From Microcaldota archaeon (GTDB lineage: Archaea > Micrarchaeota > Micrarchaeia > Micrarchaeales > Micrarchaeaceae), in assembly GCA_021798935.1 (NCBI GenBank), contig JAJZBL010000002.1:62001-126000 (forward strand): a stretch of 64,000 nucleotides of DNA, in the 5' to 3' direction. Position 1 is the first letter of the stretch, and each line of letters starts with the position of its first letter. Below the pieces are notes generated by a model that made no database searches, had not been told where the DNA came from, and saw only the letters and a list, made by a program, of their open reading frames with translations. Shown here one piece after another: positions 42,632-51,542 of this stretch. The position numbers and the translations under genes are program-made.

Positions 42632-43973
42632 TAAATTTTATAATATATCAAATTCCGGAGTACTGGCAAAGCAGATAAAAATATCTACAATGTCAGAATC
42701 AAAATTATGCGATAGCAGTACAGATGGATTTTATATAGGGAAAAGTTCCATATATAATTTGCCTTTTTTCATAGATTTTGACAAGCTTATGAATAAGCAT
42801 GTTATCTCTTTGGGAATGACGGGTTCAGGAAAGACAAACTTGCTCAAGAACCTTATACTTAAGCTCTTTGCTTATAAATCTGGCACATCTATAGCTATAT
42901 TTGACTGGTCTGGAGAGTACTCCGATATAATTAGTTATGTCCATGGAATTAGGTTGGACTTAAAAAACCAAGGAATTAACCTTCTTGATTTCTATGGAAC
43001 GGATTTATTCAAGCCATTGGTTTTTGAAGCATTAAAGGGCTTTTGCGGGCTTGATGGCAAGGACTGCAACAATGTTTATGATAAAATTGAAAAAAGATTG
43101 GGTTCGAAGGATTATAATTTTGATAAGAGTATTTCAAAATTTTTCCAAAGTGCAAATAAACAGGGCACAGGCAAAAATCTTTTGGCACTTGACCGTTATA
43201 AATTATTTGATCAATCTTCCAACATAGATTTGAATAGTATTTTGAATGGATTCGTATGCTTTGATTTGTCAAATTTGGATGAATTTGGAAAAGCTAATTT
43301 TTCTAAACTGCTTTTGCTTATGCTAAAACTTACGATATACAGGAAAGGCATAAACTCAGGCAAAACAAGTTATTTGGTTTTTGATGAAGCTTGGAAGTAT
43401 ATTAAAGAGGATTCAATATTGAATGGGCTTTTTAGAGAAGGCAGGAAGTACGGAATAAGCCTTCTTATAGCAACACAGATGGCTTCGGATGTATCCAATG
43501 AACTCCTATCAAACGCCGCTTCGGTATTCATATTCCGGTTGCATAAGGAAGATTATAAAGTTTTGGGCAATTACGGAATCGATGCAGATAGATTCAGCAT
43601 GATAACAGAGAATCTTGGCAGAGGAAGCTGCTTGGTAAGCCAGATATTGAAAGGAGGCTCATTTTCTCAAGCAATCATAAGAGATGTAAAGCATTTCTAT
43701 CTATCAGATTACCTTTTAATTTTAGGTGATAAAATGGGCTATATATCAAGGATCAAATTTAAAAATGCTGTTGAAAAGTACTGTGCAAATCCAGATAAGG
43801 TTATTCGTTTCATGGAGGAAAATGAAAAGGTGGATTTATCAAAACTTATAGAGTTGCTTATTTCGGAAGGCAGTGGCAGAATTGCAATTGTCACATTGCT
43901 GCGCTCTGTTGATATCGATGATTCAGATATAGCAAAGGGTTTTGATAATTTGACTGCTGCCTATTTTGAGTGA
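42621..43973 (+). CDS. VirB4-type (HerA/FtsK-superfamily) secretion ATPase
   Basis: Walker A GMTGSGKT is at 65-72, with FDWSGEYSD after the next strand as in VirB4/HerA. Walker B YLVFDEAWKYI has its acidic pair at 255-256, FREGRKYGISLLIATQ (motif Q/sensor) at 271-286, and the Arg-finger-like GRKYG lies next to it. It ends with a C-terminal helical tail of about 100 residues. The usual VirB4 N-terminal domain is missing here and appears in the upstream gene, which overlaps by 11 bases. It powers pilus biogenesis and/or substrate passage at the inner face of the membrane. It is the clearest marker that the operon is a type IV secretion or conjugation-type system. Confidence 0.85.
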   Translation: MIYNKFYNISNSGVLAKQIKISTMSESKLCDSSTDGFYIGKSSIYNLPFFIDFDKLMNKHVISLGMTGSGKTNLLKNLILKLFAYKSGTSIAIFDWSGEYSDIISYVHGIRLDLKNQGINLLDFYGTDLFKPLVFEALKGFCGLDGKDCNNVYDKIEKRLGSKDYNFDKSISKFFQSANKQGTGKNLLALDRYKLFDQSSNIDLNSILNGFVCFDLSNLDEFGKANFSKLLLLMLKLTIYRKGINSGKTSYLVFDEAWKYIKEDSILNGLFREGRKYGISLLIATQMASDVSNELLSNAASVFIFRLHKEDYKVLGNYGIDADRFSMITENLGRGSCLVSQILKGGSFSQAIIRDVKHFYLSDYLLILGDKMGYISRIKFKNAVEKYCANPDKVIRFMEENEKVDLSKLIELLISEGSGRIAIVTLLRSVDIDDSDIAKGFDNLTAAYFE

Positions 43974-43978
43974 TTTAA

Positions 43979-44611
43979 ATGCAATTTTTTTCTTCTTTTA
44001 TAGCAAAAGGGAAGCTGCTTACAGACTTCCATTCTTTATCAGAAGATATAAGCTATCTGCATATATTCAAAATGGAGAGTTATGGCACTTCATTGGCTTA
44101 TTCGCTAGATATGAAGGATGAGAAATTGTCGCTTGTGTTCTTCACAAATAAGATATCCTATAGCTTTTATTACGACAATCTTTCTGATAACTATTACCTC
44201 CTCAATTTTTCTAGATTTATAAGGGTTATAAATTATTTGAAAAGGCACTATTCGATAGATTTTGAATCTATTTATCCTTACTTGTCAAATTCTTTTAGCA
44301 TAAAGTTAGAATGGACAACGCTTGATTACTTTAAAGATGTTGGAAAGTCACAAGGCAATATTGCAGATTATTTGAAGAATCTCTCAGATGCTAATTTCAA
44401 CTTAAGCGAGAGATTAATGAGGTTAAATAAGTCAAATAAAGATATTTTAAAAGAGCTTTATACATATAAAAGATTCTCTCAGGATGTAATATCAAACTTG
44501 AATAAGGCCAATTTGGAAAAGAGAAGCTTGGTGGAGATAGCAAGCAAGGCATTAGGGATTGATCCGAACTTGGCACATGAAGTGTTGAAATTGCTTAATT
44601 ATAGGTTATAA
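43979..44611 (+). CDS. Soluble unknown protein of the T4SS-like operon
   Basis: A 210-residue cytoplasmic protein without motifs. The N-terminal half is strand-rich and aromatic (SYLHIFKMESYG, NKISYSFYYDN), the C-terminal half is helical (NIADYLKNLSDANFNLSERL, EKRSLVEIASKALGI). GTGAT precedes its ATG, which lies five bases after the ATPase stop, and the next gene starts one base after its own stop. Position between two ATPases suggests an accessory or coupling role; no homology recognised. Confidence 0.65.
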   Translation: MQFFSSFIAKGKLLTDFHSLSEDISYLHIFKMESYGTSLAYSLDMKDEKLSLVFFTNKISYSFYYDNLSDNYYLLNFSRFIRVINYLKRHYSIDFESIYPYLSNSFSIKLEWTTLDYFKDVGKSQGNIADYLKNLSDANFNLSERLMRLNKSNKDILKELYTYKRFSQDVISNLNKANLEKRSLVEIASKALGIDPNLAHEVLKLLNYRL

Positions 44612-44612
44612 T

Positions 44613-45287
44613 ATGGATAGCAAATTATTGCTTGCAGTATTTTTGTTGCTGCTTGTTACCTTATTCCTTTCATTGCATTACCTAGCCTATCTGCATGCTA
44701 GCTACTTCATAATAGGAATATTGGTGCTTGTCGCATCCATATTGCTTTCAAATCTTGCAAATGAAGCCAACAGCTATAGATATGATATGTTCGGCAGGAA
44801 AAAGCAGACTTTTACAATTACTGACCAATTTTTAAATGTAATTGGCATTAAAGGCAGTAAAATTCCAAGAGACCTGAGTTATATAATCAGTGCTTTGGAA
44901 AAAAGTTACCAGTTGCCTATTGAAGATGAAGTTTTCAGAAAATATGAATTAAGGAGTGCATTCGCCAAGAAAGGGTTTTTAATATATGAAGATAGGGTAT
45001 TTGAAGATAGTGGGTTTATCCGAGAAAAGCTTATAGCAAGCAAGGTATATGAGAGATCTATTTATGAGAAGAATTTAGTTTTCTCTGATATTGATAGGAC
45101 TCTTGCTTTAAATAAAGTCGTTGATAACCTTAGCCTTGACAGAAATGCTGCAATTGATTCGAAGTTCATATTTATACTTAATGAAAATGAATTGGCAAAG
45201 CTTAGCTACCTGCTAAATCAGCCTTATAAAAACAATTCCCTTTTGGCATTAAGGATTATTTTTGGGGATGTTAAGGTGATAAGTTGA
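44613..45287 (+). CDS. Two-helix membrane protein with cytoplasmic domain, T4SS-like operon
   Basis: Two close membrane helices at about 5-25 and 29-48, then about 175 cytoplasmic residues rich in Lys, Glu and aromatic residues (FLNVIGIKGSKIPRDL, KYELRSAFAKKGFLIYED, FIREKLIASKVYERSIYEKN). The layout repeats that of the 41885 protein (two helices, then a soluble part) but the sequence differs. It could be an inner-membrane platform subunit. Its end overlaps the next small gene by four bases (TTGA). Confidence 0.65.
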   Translation: MDSKLLLAVFLLLLVTLFLSLHYLAYLHASYFIIGILVLVASILLSNLANEANSYRYDMFGRKKQTFTITDQFLNVIGIKGSKIPRDLSYIISALEKSYQLPIEDEVFRKYELRSAFAKKGFLIYEDRVFEDSGFIREKLIASKVYERSIYEKNLVFSDIDRTLALNKVVDNLSLDRNAAIDSKFIFILNENELAKLSYLLNQPYKNNSLLALRIIFGDVKVIS

Positions 45288-45478
45288 TAATCTTGAATTT
45301 ATTGGTTAAAACCGCTTATGGAATATCTTTTGAATTGATAAGTTTATCTTCTATCCTAATATTTACTAGTTTCAACGGCAGCAGAAAACGTGAGCTCAAG
45401 CTTGGCATAGATATAGCTTATGGAAGTACATTGCTCTTGGCAATTGCGTTTTTTATAAACATGATATTATGGCATTAA
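45284..45478 (+). CDS. Small two-helix membrane protein, T4SS-like operon
   Basis: 64 residues, two hydrophobic helices (about 3-28 and 42-62) around a basic loop (NGSRKRELK). The TTG start overlaps the preceding stop (TTGA), a typical coupled arrangement. The gene overlaps the next one by 10 bases. Small two-helix proteins are also part of the Ced system (CedA1/CedA2), but similarity beyond size and topology cannot be claimed. Confidence 0.6.
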   Translation: MIILNLLVKTAYGISFELISLSSILIFTSFNGSRKRELKLGIDIAYGSTLLLAIAFFINMILWH

Positions 45479-45762
45479 ATATAACAAATAACATTTACCA
45501 CCATAAAAGGGGCAAGAATTTATTAGACTCATTGCTTTTTGCAGTATCTATCCTGCTGTTCCTTCTTCCAATGCCAGCTATAGCCTCCATTTTATTTGGC
45601 ATAAATATACTCACATTTATAGTAATTTGGATGCCTGCAATTTACCTCCTTTCTTACCTTTATGTAAAATTCGAAAGAATTTATATACAGAAAAAATATT
45701 GGCTTGCAATAGTTGCAATGCAATCTTTAGCTTTAATTATATTGATGGTGATCTTATGGTAA
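45469..45762 (+). CDS. Small three-helix membrane protein, T4SS-like operon
   Basis: 97 residues with hydrophobic segments at about 19-40, 43-64 and 75-96, and a basic stretch (KFERIYIQKKYW) before the last. Its ATG overlaps the upstream gene by 10 bases and its end overlaps the following ATPase gene by seven bases. The nested starts indicate translation as one coupled unit. The family is unknown. Confidence 0.6.
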   Translation: MALNITNNIYHHKRGKNLLDSLLFAVSILLFLLPMPAIASILFGINILTFIVIWMPAIYLLSYLYVKFERIYIQKKYWLAIVAMQSLALIILMVILW

Positions 45763-48089
45763 ATGGCAAATTTTGCATTGACTCTGTGCCGGATAATGGC
45801 ATTGATTCCAGCCTTTTCTTTGATGCAGTTAAAGGGATTCCATTTGCTATAATATTTGATTTCAGCGATATAAAAACATATATTCAATTATTCACAGATA
45901 ACCCTGATTTTTATTCAAAAGGTATTGCAAGTAGGATACCTGGATTGGAACTGTCAAAATCTACAGATACTGATTCGAAAGGTAATTTCTTTATTGGATC
46001 CTTTCTTCGCATAAATATCGATTATGAAAAAGACCCAAAATCAAGCAATAGTGTGTTTGAAGACTGCTTCAATTTAGGCATAGAAAAAGGAATTTTTGGA
46101 GTATTATTTTTCCCAGTTAAAAAGGAAGAGATAGAATACAGCAGCAGAGAAATTGAGCGTTCCCTTACAGCAATTGACACAAAAGAAACTCGTTCAATTA
46201 ATGCAAGGATGGCAAGCTATAATTCTTCATATTCTACGCAGCACGATATATTTTACAATTCAGATGATAGGATAGCACTTAATTATATCTTGAATTCGAT
46301 AAATAAGGCAATTCTTAAAGGAAGCTCTATTTATAAAACTTTATTTTTTACAGATGCAGAAAGCTCTTACATAAAACATTATTTAAGCAGTAAATTTCTG
46401 ATTTTGGAAAGTAGCTCCATATCTAATGCAGGCATGCCAGATATTATAAGTTACCTGTCAAAATCCAAACAAATAGCCTTGGGAAGCGATGAACTTGGCT
46501 ATTTGCTCGATTTTGAAGGCATGCACAGGATAAGCCATGTTATTGAAACAGGGATTTCCCCTTCAAAAGGAGATATTTGCATAGGCTCAATCATGAAGCA
46601 TGCAGTATTGGATACAAAGATTAATTTGTCGCTGGATCGCTCAATTTTGAATTTGGGTGTCCTAATATCAGGCCTTCCAGGCACAGGAAAAACTCATGAG
46701 TCAATGGCAATTGTAGAAGAAGCAATTAAGGTTGGAGTTCCAACAGTGGTGATTTCATCAACAAAGGAATGGGATGGCTTTGCCTATGACAACAATTTAT
46801 ATTGCCTTAAATTGCTAAATGACAAAGTGCCTATTAATTTCTTCAGCTGCCCAAATAGATCAAATAGGGATAAATTCTGGAGGGATCTCGCAATGCTCCT
46901 TGCTTCTGCTTCAGATGCAGGACCTTACAGGAGACCATTAGAAAAATGTATGCTAGATGCTTTTAGAAGAGTTTACAAATCTACAGCGAATCCTAATCCT
47001 GCAGATGCAATAGATGAGATAATAAAATCTATAATAGATATGCATGGAAAGCGTACAAACACAGGAGTCAAATATACTAAGCATGGTGAAAACATAAAGG
47101 CAGCTCTTGAAAACCTTATAGACCTATTAAGCAATGCTGAATATTCCTCTCAATTCGGGGTAATGTTTGAGGATTTGATCAGCAGAGGTATAGTCTTTGA
47201 TGCATCTGAAACCGGTTTTGGAATGAAAAAGCTTATTTACTCCCTTATATTAAACCAGTTCTACTCTATAATCTCCTCGATGGATGAATCGGGCGACAGC
47301 AGCCTTAGGATGCTCTTAGTGGTAGAAGAAGCAGAACTTGTATTCAAAGATGATGACTCGCCTGCAGTAGAAGATATGAAGACACGTATACAAGATTTTA
47401 GAAAAAAGGGGGTGGGGCTTATATTCATAACACATGGAGCTTTGGAGGTAGATGCAGACCTCCGGAGACTACTTCAAGTCAAGCTTTATTTTAGGCAATC
47501 ATCAGATATGGCACCTTATGCAGTCAAAGATCTTCTTTCTGACATTGATAATGATAGGTTAGTATCGAAGATAAAGCATATGCCTTCAGGTATATTCGGG
47601 TTAAGCACAATCTCAAAAGAAGGCTACAATAGGTATCCTATTGATTTGGAATTCTTAAGGTCCCTATTTTATAATTATAAAGGCAGCATAGATGGAAAAC
47701 TTATAGAAAAGTATATCGATTCCAAAGGCTTATCCATACCTGAATATGTATATGAGAATCTGAAATTTGAAGGTTATCCAAAACTCAGTTCAAATGATTC
47801 CCAATCTGAGAAAAATTACAAGATCTTGCAGAAGATACGTAGGCTAGCTGTGAAATACCTAGGAAACAAGATTTATGATGTACTATTTGATAAGCTGGAG
47901 TACCAGTTTTATTTGATTAAAGGCAGAGTATATGATTTGGAATTGACAACAGAAAATGAGGTATCCTTGTTGCATCTTCCTATAAAGCCATCAGGTGAAG
48001 GAATAAGCCTTGAATTTGTTTTAAAGTATGGGAAATTGGATATAGCTGAGAAGAAAAGCAATTTTGGCAAATCCCTTAAGGATTCCTAG
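45756..48089 (+). CDS. Second HerA/VirD4-type ATPase of the T4SS-like operon
   Basis: A 777-residue P-loop ATPase. Walker A GLPGTGKT is at 306-313, Walker B LLVVEEAEL at about 520-528, and FITHG (sensor) follows with QDFRKKGVGLIF. The Walker B ends in E-E instead of D-E. About 300 residues precede the P-loop, and the segment NLSLDRSILNLGVLISG leading into Walker A is HerA-like. It may be the coupling protein or the DNA translocase, comparable with CedB or VirD4. The true start is ATG 45756 because GGTGAT lies three bases upstream; an open frame from 45627 is only overlap with the previous gene. There is no membrane helix, unlike bacterial VirD4. Confidence 0.8.
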   Translation: MVNGKFCIDSVPDNGIDSSLFFDAVKGIPFAIIFDFSDIKTYIQLFTDNPDFYSKGIASRIPGLELSKSTDTDSKGNFFIGSFLRINIDYEKDPKSSNSVFEDCFNLGIEKGIFGVLFFPVKKEEIEYSSREIERSLTAIDTKETRSINARMASYNSSYSTQHDIFYNSDDRIALNYILNSINKAILKGSSIYKTLFFTDAESSYIKHYLSSKFLILESSSISNAGMPDIISYLSKSKQIALGSDELGYLLDFEGMHRISHVIETGISPSKGDICIGSIMKHAVLDTKINLSLDRSILNLGVLISGLPGTGKTHESMAIVEEAIKVGVPTVVISSTKEWDGFAYDNNLYCLKLLNDKVPINFFSCPNRSNRDKFWRDLAMLLASASDAGPYRRPLEKCMLDAFRRVYKSTANPNPADAIDEIIKSIIDMHGKRTNTGVKYTKHGENIKAALENLIDLLSNAEYSSQFGVMFEDLISRGIVFDASETGFGMKKLIYSLILNQFYSIISSMDESGDSSLRMLLVVEEAELVFKDDDSPAVEDMKTRIQDFRKKGVGLIFITHGALEVDADLRRLLQVKLYFRQSSDMAPYAVKDLLSDIDNDRLVSKIKHMPSGIFGLSTISKEGYNRYPIDLEFLRSLFYNYKGSIDGKLIEKYIDSKGLSIPEYVYENLKFEGYPKLSSNDSQSEKNYKILQKIRRLAVKYLGNKIYDVLFDKLEYQFYLIKGRVYDLELTTENEVSLLHLPIKPSGEGISLEFVLKYGKLDIAEKKSNFGKSLKDS

Positions 48090-48092
48090 GTT

Positions 48093-49334
48093 TTATAAGC
48101 GCCTTTGCTTTAGCAGCCCTGTAAGTATTTTGCTATTTTTTATCCATTCAGAGACATTAATATCCAATTTTTCATTTATGTAGCGGAACATTTCAGAATA
48201 GTTATCCATCTCTATTGGCTTTGTCTGTAGAGTTTGCTTGACGTGCTCACGTACATTCCATACTCCTACTGGCAGCGTATAACCTTCATGGACTTCGCGC
48301 AATATCAGTACTGACGCTTGCCTCTTCATTTCTTTTAACTTTTCCCCAACTACAAGCCTTGCTGCATAGTAGCAGCCACCAATCTCTGCATACTTCTTTC
48401 TCCCTCTATAGCCTTCGTATGACGAATATATGGAGATTTCATCTGAATTCACATTCCATGTAGTTCTTGGGTAAAACGCTTCTATTGATTCGTATTCCCA
48501 GTTATTTGGCATAAATACTATGAGCCATCTATTGTCTAAAGCAACATTGTAGAATATCTTTATATTATCAATTTTTTCATTGACTTTTATCTCTTCGCGC
48601 AATGATTTGGAGATCAAATCGTCTACCATTGTTATGCTCCAACGGGTCGGCACAAATTTTCTGTTAGATTTCAACCCAAATAATCCTGCAGATACCCCTT
48701 TTTGAATACGGTAAATATCTACTTTGCTATTATAAAGTTCCTTTACAGCCGTGCTTGCATCTGCATCGTAATCAGAATAAAGCTTCTCCAGATATCTATT
48801 TGACCTAGAATCAGATACTCTCATATCTTTTATCTTAACCGTTGGCCCAAAAGGACTCAAATCTGTATCTAGCTTTGGCTTTACTAAGGGCTTGCCGATA
48901 AAATTTATATCTGAATCAGCAGGCTTATCAGACAATGCAAGGTCTCTTACTTCTTCCTCAACCCTGCCTTTTTCAATATCATGTACATTGGTGATATGCA
49001 TTCCTCTTACAAGCTGCAATCTCATCTGTATTATTTTTTCTATTGGCATACCTTTCCATAAAGATGGATTTGCCAGCAATGAGGAATCTTTTAAGAAAGG
49101 TGAAATCATAGGCCCTATAAATACTTTTGGATATCCAAATCTGCCTATGAATATCTCAGTAGGGGATGAACCACTGATATAATCTTTGCTCAATATGCTA
49201 TTATATTGATTCTTATAATAACTTGATATTATAGAAGGATTCTTCATATTTCGGTAAACTTCCATGGATCTTTTGACCTTTACTATTGGATGATTGAATG
49301 AGAGTTCGTTTATCAATTTGTTAAGGTCTTCCAT
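48093..49334 (-). CDS. NreA-type archaeal DNA repair protein
   Basis: Contains the two hallmarks of the Nre family: SGSSPTEIFIGRFGYPKVFIGP near residues 54-75 (split: SGSSPTEIF and GYPKVFIGP) with LQLVRG, and the central PTRWSITMVDDLISK. ILREVHEGYTLPVGVWNVRE lies in the C-terminal third. In halophiles NreA acts in DNA damage tolerance and interacts with PCNA. The usual N-terminal zinc finger is not apparent, and no clear PCNA-interaction box is seen at the C-terminus (ILTGLLKQRRL). It converges with the T4SS-like operon, with three bases between stops. Whether the pairing is meaningful for incoming DNA is open. Confidence 0.8.
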   Translation of the reverse strand: MEDLNKLINELSFNHPIVKVKRSMEVYRNMKNPSIISSYYKNQYNSILSKDYISGSSPTEIFIGRFGYPKVFIGPMISPFLKDSSLLANPSLWKGMPIEKIIQMRLQLVRGMHITNVHDIEKGRVEEEVRDLALSDKPADSDINFIGKPLVKPKLDTDLSPFGPTVKIKDMRVSDSRSNRYLEKLYSDYDADASTAVKELYNSKVDIYRIQKGVSAGLFGLKSNRKFVPTRWSITMVDDLISKSLREEIKVNEKIDNIKIFYNVALDNRWLIVFMPNNWEYESIEAFYPRTTWNVNSDEISIYSSYEGYRGRKKYAEIGGCYYAARLVVGEKLKEMKRQASVLILREVHEGYTLPVGVWNVREHVKQTLQTKPIEMDNYSEMFRYINEKLDINVSEWIKNSKILTGLLKQRRL

Positions 49335-49442
49335 TTTATCATTTTGTTAAATTGCTTTATTTTTTTACATTCATAACCTATAAACTATGAGGATTCCCCG
49401 CTCATATTATTAAATTTATTTGCACTAATCATATTAGGTAAT

Positions 49443-50540
49443 ATGCAAACAAATATTTTAATTGATAGGCTTAACAAAATTTTCAGGTCAACCGATCTCG
49501 ATGCAATATTGCTATTTAATTTAAATTCGCCTTTTATAGATAGCAATTTTTATTATCTGACTGACTTCAATAGTGGAGTATTTGAAAAGTCATTCGCAAT
49601 TGCATTCAAAGATCATGTTGTAGTAGGCACATCGGATTTAGAATATGAAAATGCTCTCTTAGAGTCCAATGACCATATCAATGTATATAGGATAAACACT
49701 AAAGATGATATAGAGGAATTTCTTAGCAGAAATTTGACGGACCTTAAAGTTGGCTACAATGAAAATTTCCTTCCTTATATTTATTATCAGAAATTCAAAA
49801 GGTATGCAAAATTCAACAAGCTGTTCAATGCATCTAAGTGCCTATATGAAGCCAGAAATATCAAAGATAAATATGAATTAGAAAAAATAAAAAAAGCTGT
49901 GGAGATAACCAAGAAAAGTTTAGATGAAGTACAGTATTACTTCAAGAGAGGGATTACTGAAAAGGAATTGGCAGCACAGTTTAATTATTTGCAGCTTAAA
50001 AATGGTGCAGACAAGAATTCGTTTGGTACTATAGTCGCATTTGACAAGAACACCGCTTTGCCACATCATTCTCCTGATAATACTATATTAAAAGAAAATG
50101 CAGTTGTGCTCCTTGATGTAGGTGCAAAATGGAAGAATTACTGCTCTGATTTGACCCGGACATTCTTCTTTGAGCCACATAAGAGATCTTTGAAGTATAA
50201 GAAGCTGCAGGATATGTATGATACAGTCGAAAAAGCAGAGTTGCTTGGATTAAGCCTGATTAAAGATGGGGCAGATGGAAAGCAGATATTTGAAGAGGTA
50301 AGCAAATTCATAAACACAGCTAATGGCGGCATATATAAGGATAAATTCATACATTCCTTGGGCCACATGATAGGTATAGATGTTCATGATGCAGGAGCAG
50401 CGGCTTTATCTTATAAAAGTATAAAACTCCAAAATGGCATGGTAATGAGCGATGAACCTGGGATTTACCTTTATGGATTTGGCGGTGTAAGAATAGAAGA
50501 TGATATACTGATAGAAAATGGAAGGGGTATCTTTCTCTGA
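49443..50540 (+). CDS. Xaa-Pro aminopeptidase (M24 metallopeptidase)
   Basis: Creatinase N-domain of about 120 residues followed by the pita-bread fold. The metal ligands are visible: the two Asp of LDVGAKWKNYCSDLTRTFF, His in HSLGHMIGIDVHD, Glu in SDEPGIYL, and Glu in GGVRIEDDI. It removes N-terminal residues next to proline, probably in amino-acid recycling. AGGTAAT precedes the ATG. It is followed 27 bases later by kae1 on the same strand. Confidence 0.92.
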   Translation: MQTNILIDRLNKIFRSTDLDAILLFNLNSPFIDSNFYYLTDFNSGVFEKSFAIAFKDHVVVGTSDLEYENALLESNDHINVYRINTKDDIEEFLSRNLTDLKVGYNENFLPYIYYQKFKRYAKFNKLFNASKCLYEARNIKDKYELEKIKKAVEITKKSLDEVQYYFKRGITEKELAAQFNYLQLKNGADKNSFGTIVAFDKNTALPHHSPDNTILKENAVVLLDVGAKWKNYCSDLTRTFFFEPHKRSLKYKKLQDMYDTVEKAELLGLSLIKDGADGKQIFEEVSKFINTANGGIYKDKFIHSLGHMIGIDVHDAGAAALSYKSIKLQNGMVMSDEPGIYLYGFGGVRIEDDILIENGRGIFL

Positions 50541-50567
50541 AAACACTCTTCTTACGGTGATAACTCA

Positions 50568-51542
50568 ATGATATTAGGTATTGAAAGCAGTGCACATACC
50601 TTAGGTGTAGGTATAGTTGACAATGGAAAGATATTGGCAAATTCAAAAAGGATGTATGATATTAAGGAATCTGGGATGATTCCAGCTAAAGTTGCTGATT
50701 TCCATGCTGAAAATGTATATGATGTTATAGAGTCTGCACTTGAATCTGCCAAGATAAACATAGATGAATTGGACGGGATTGGCTATACGAAAGGCCCTGG
50801 TATAGGCCCTTGTTTGCATGTAGGGCAACTAGCTGCCTCATACCTTAGTTATAAGCTAAAACTTCCAATATATCCAGTAAACCATGCAATTGCACACATT
50901 GAGATAACCAAGCACTTAGCAGGATTTAAGGATCCTTTAGCTCTTTATGTAAGTGGCGGAAATTCGCAGGTGCTTGGAATATCCAATATACCTAAAAAGC
51001 ATTATCAAGTATATGGAGAAACATTAGATATAGGAGTTGGAAATATGCTTGACAACTTTGCAAGAGCTGCAAAATTAGTCCCCGCTTGGGGGTCTACAGT
51101 TGCAAAGGTTGCAGAAGGTGGTAGATACATAAAGATGCCCTATAGCGTAAAAGGAATGGATTTCACATTTACAGGGCTCCTGACAAATGCTGTAAGATTG
51201 CTTGATTCAAATAAAGTTTCAGATATTGCATTTTCGCTTCAGGAAACTGCATTCTCAATGCTCACTGAAGCAACAGAAAGGGCATTGATGCTTACTGGAA
51301 AAACTGAGCTTGTACTCTCGGGAGGTGTAGCACAGAGCAACAGGCTTAGGAGCATGCTTATGGATATGACAAAATCACATGGAATAAAGTTCTATGATGC
51401 AGATAACCAGTTCAACGCAGACAATGGTGCTATGATAGCTTTGGTAGCTGAGGAGATGTATAATTCTGGGGCAACATTTGGCAAAGATAAATTAGGGATA
51501 AACCAAAGGTATAGAATAGACAAGGTTGAAGTTTTATGGTAA
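50568..51542 (+). CDS. kae1: Kae1/TsaD: tRNA t6A threonylcarbamoyltransferase
   Basis: ASKHA-fold catalytic subunit of the KEOPS complex. GIESSAHTLGVGIVD is the N-terminal phosphate loop, H106 and H110 in NHAIAHIE bind iron or zinc, and SGGNSQ, GETLDIGVGN and LSGGVAQSNRLR follow. It installs the threonylcarbamoyl group on A37 of ANN-reading tRNAs. GGTGATAA lies before the ATG. Its stop overlaps the bud32 start by seven bases, so Kae1 and Bud32 are separate but coupled; in some archaea they are fused. Other KEOPS subunits (Cgi121, Pcc1) are not in the window. Confidence 0.96.
   Translation: MILGIESSAHTLGVGIVDNGKILANSKRMYDIKESGMIPAKVADFHAENVYDVIESALESAKINIDELDGIGYTKGPGIGPCLHVGQLAASYLSYKLKLPIYPVNHAIAHIEITKHLAGFKDPLALYVSGGNSQVLGISNIPKKHYQVYGETLDIGVGNMLDNFARAAKLVPAWGSTVAKVAEGGRYIKMPYSVKGMDFTFTGLLTNAVRLLDSNKVSDIAFSLQETAFSMLTEATERALMLTGKTELVLSGGVAQSNRLRSMLMDMTKSHGIKFYDADNQFNADNGAMIALVAEEMYNSGATFGKDKLGINQRYRIDKVEVLW

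Noticed and set aside
45627-45755. N-terminal extension of the second ATPase
   Set aside because: It overlaps the well-formed small membrane protein frame, while GGTGAT is placed exactly for ATG 45756.
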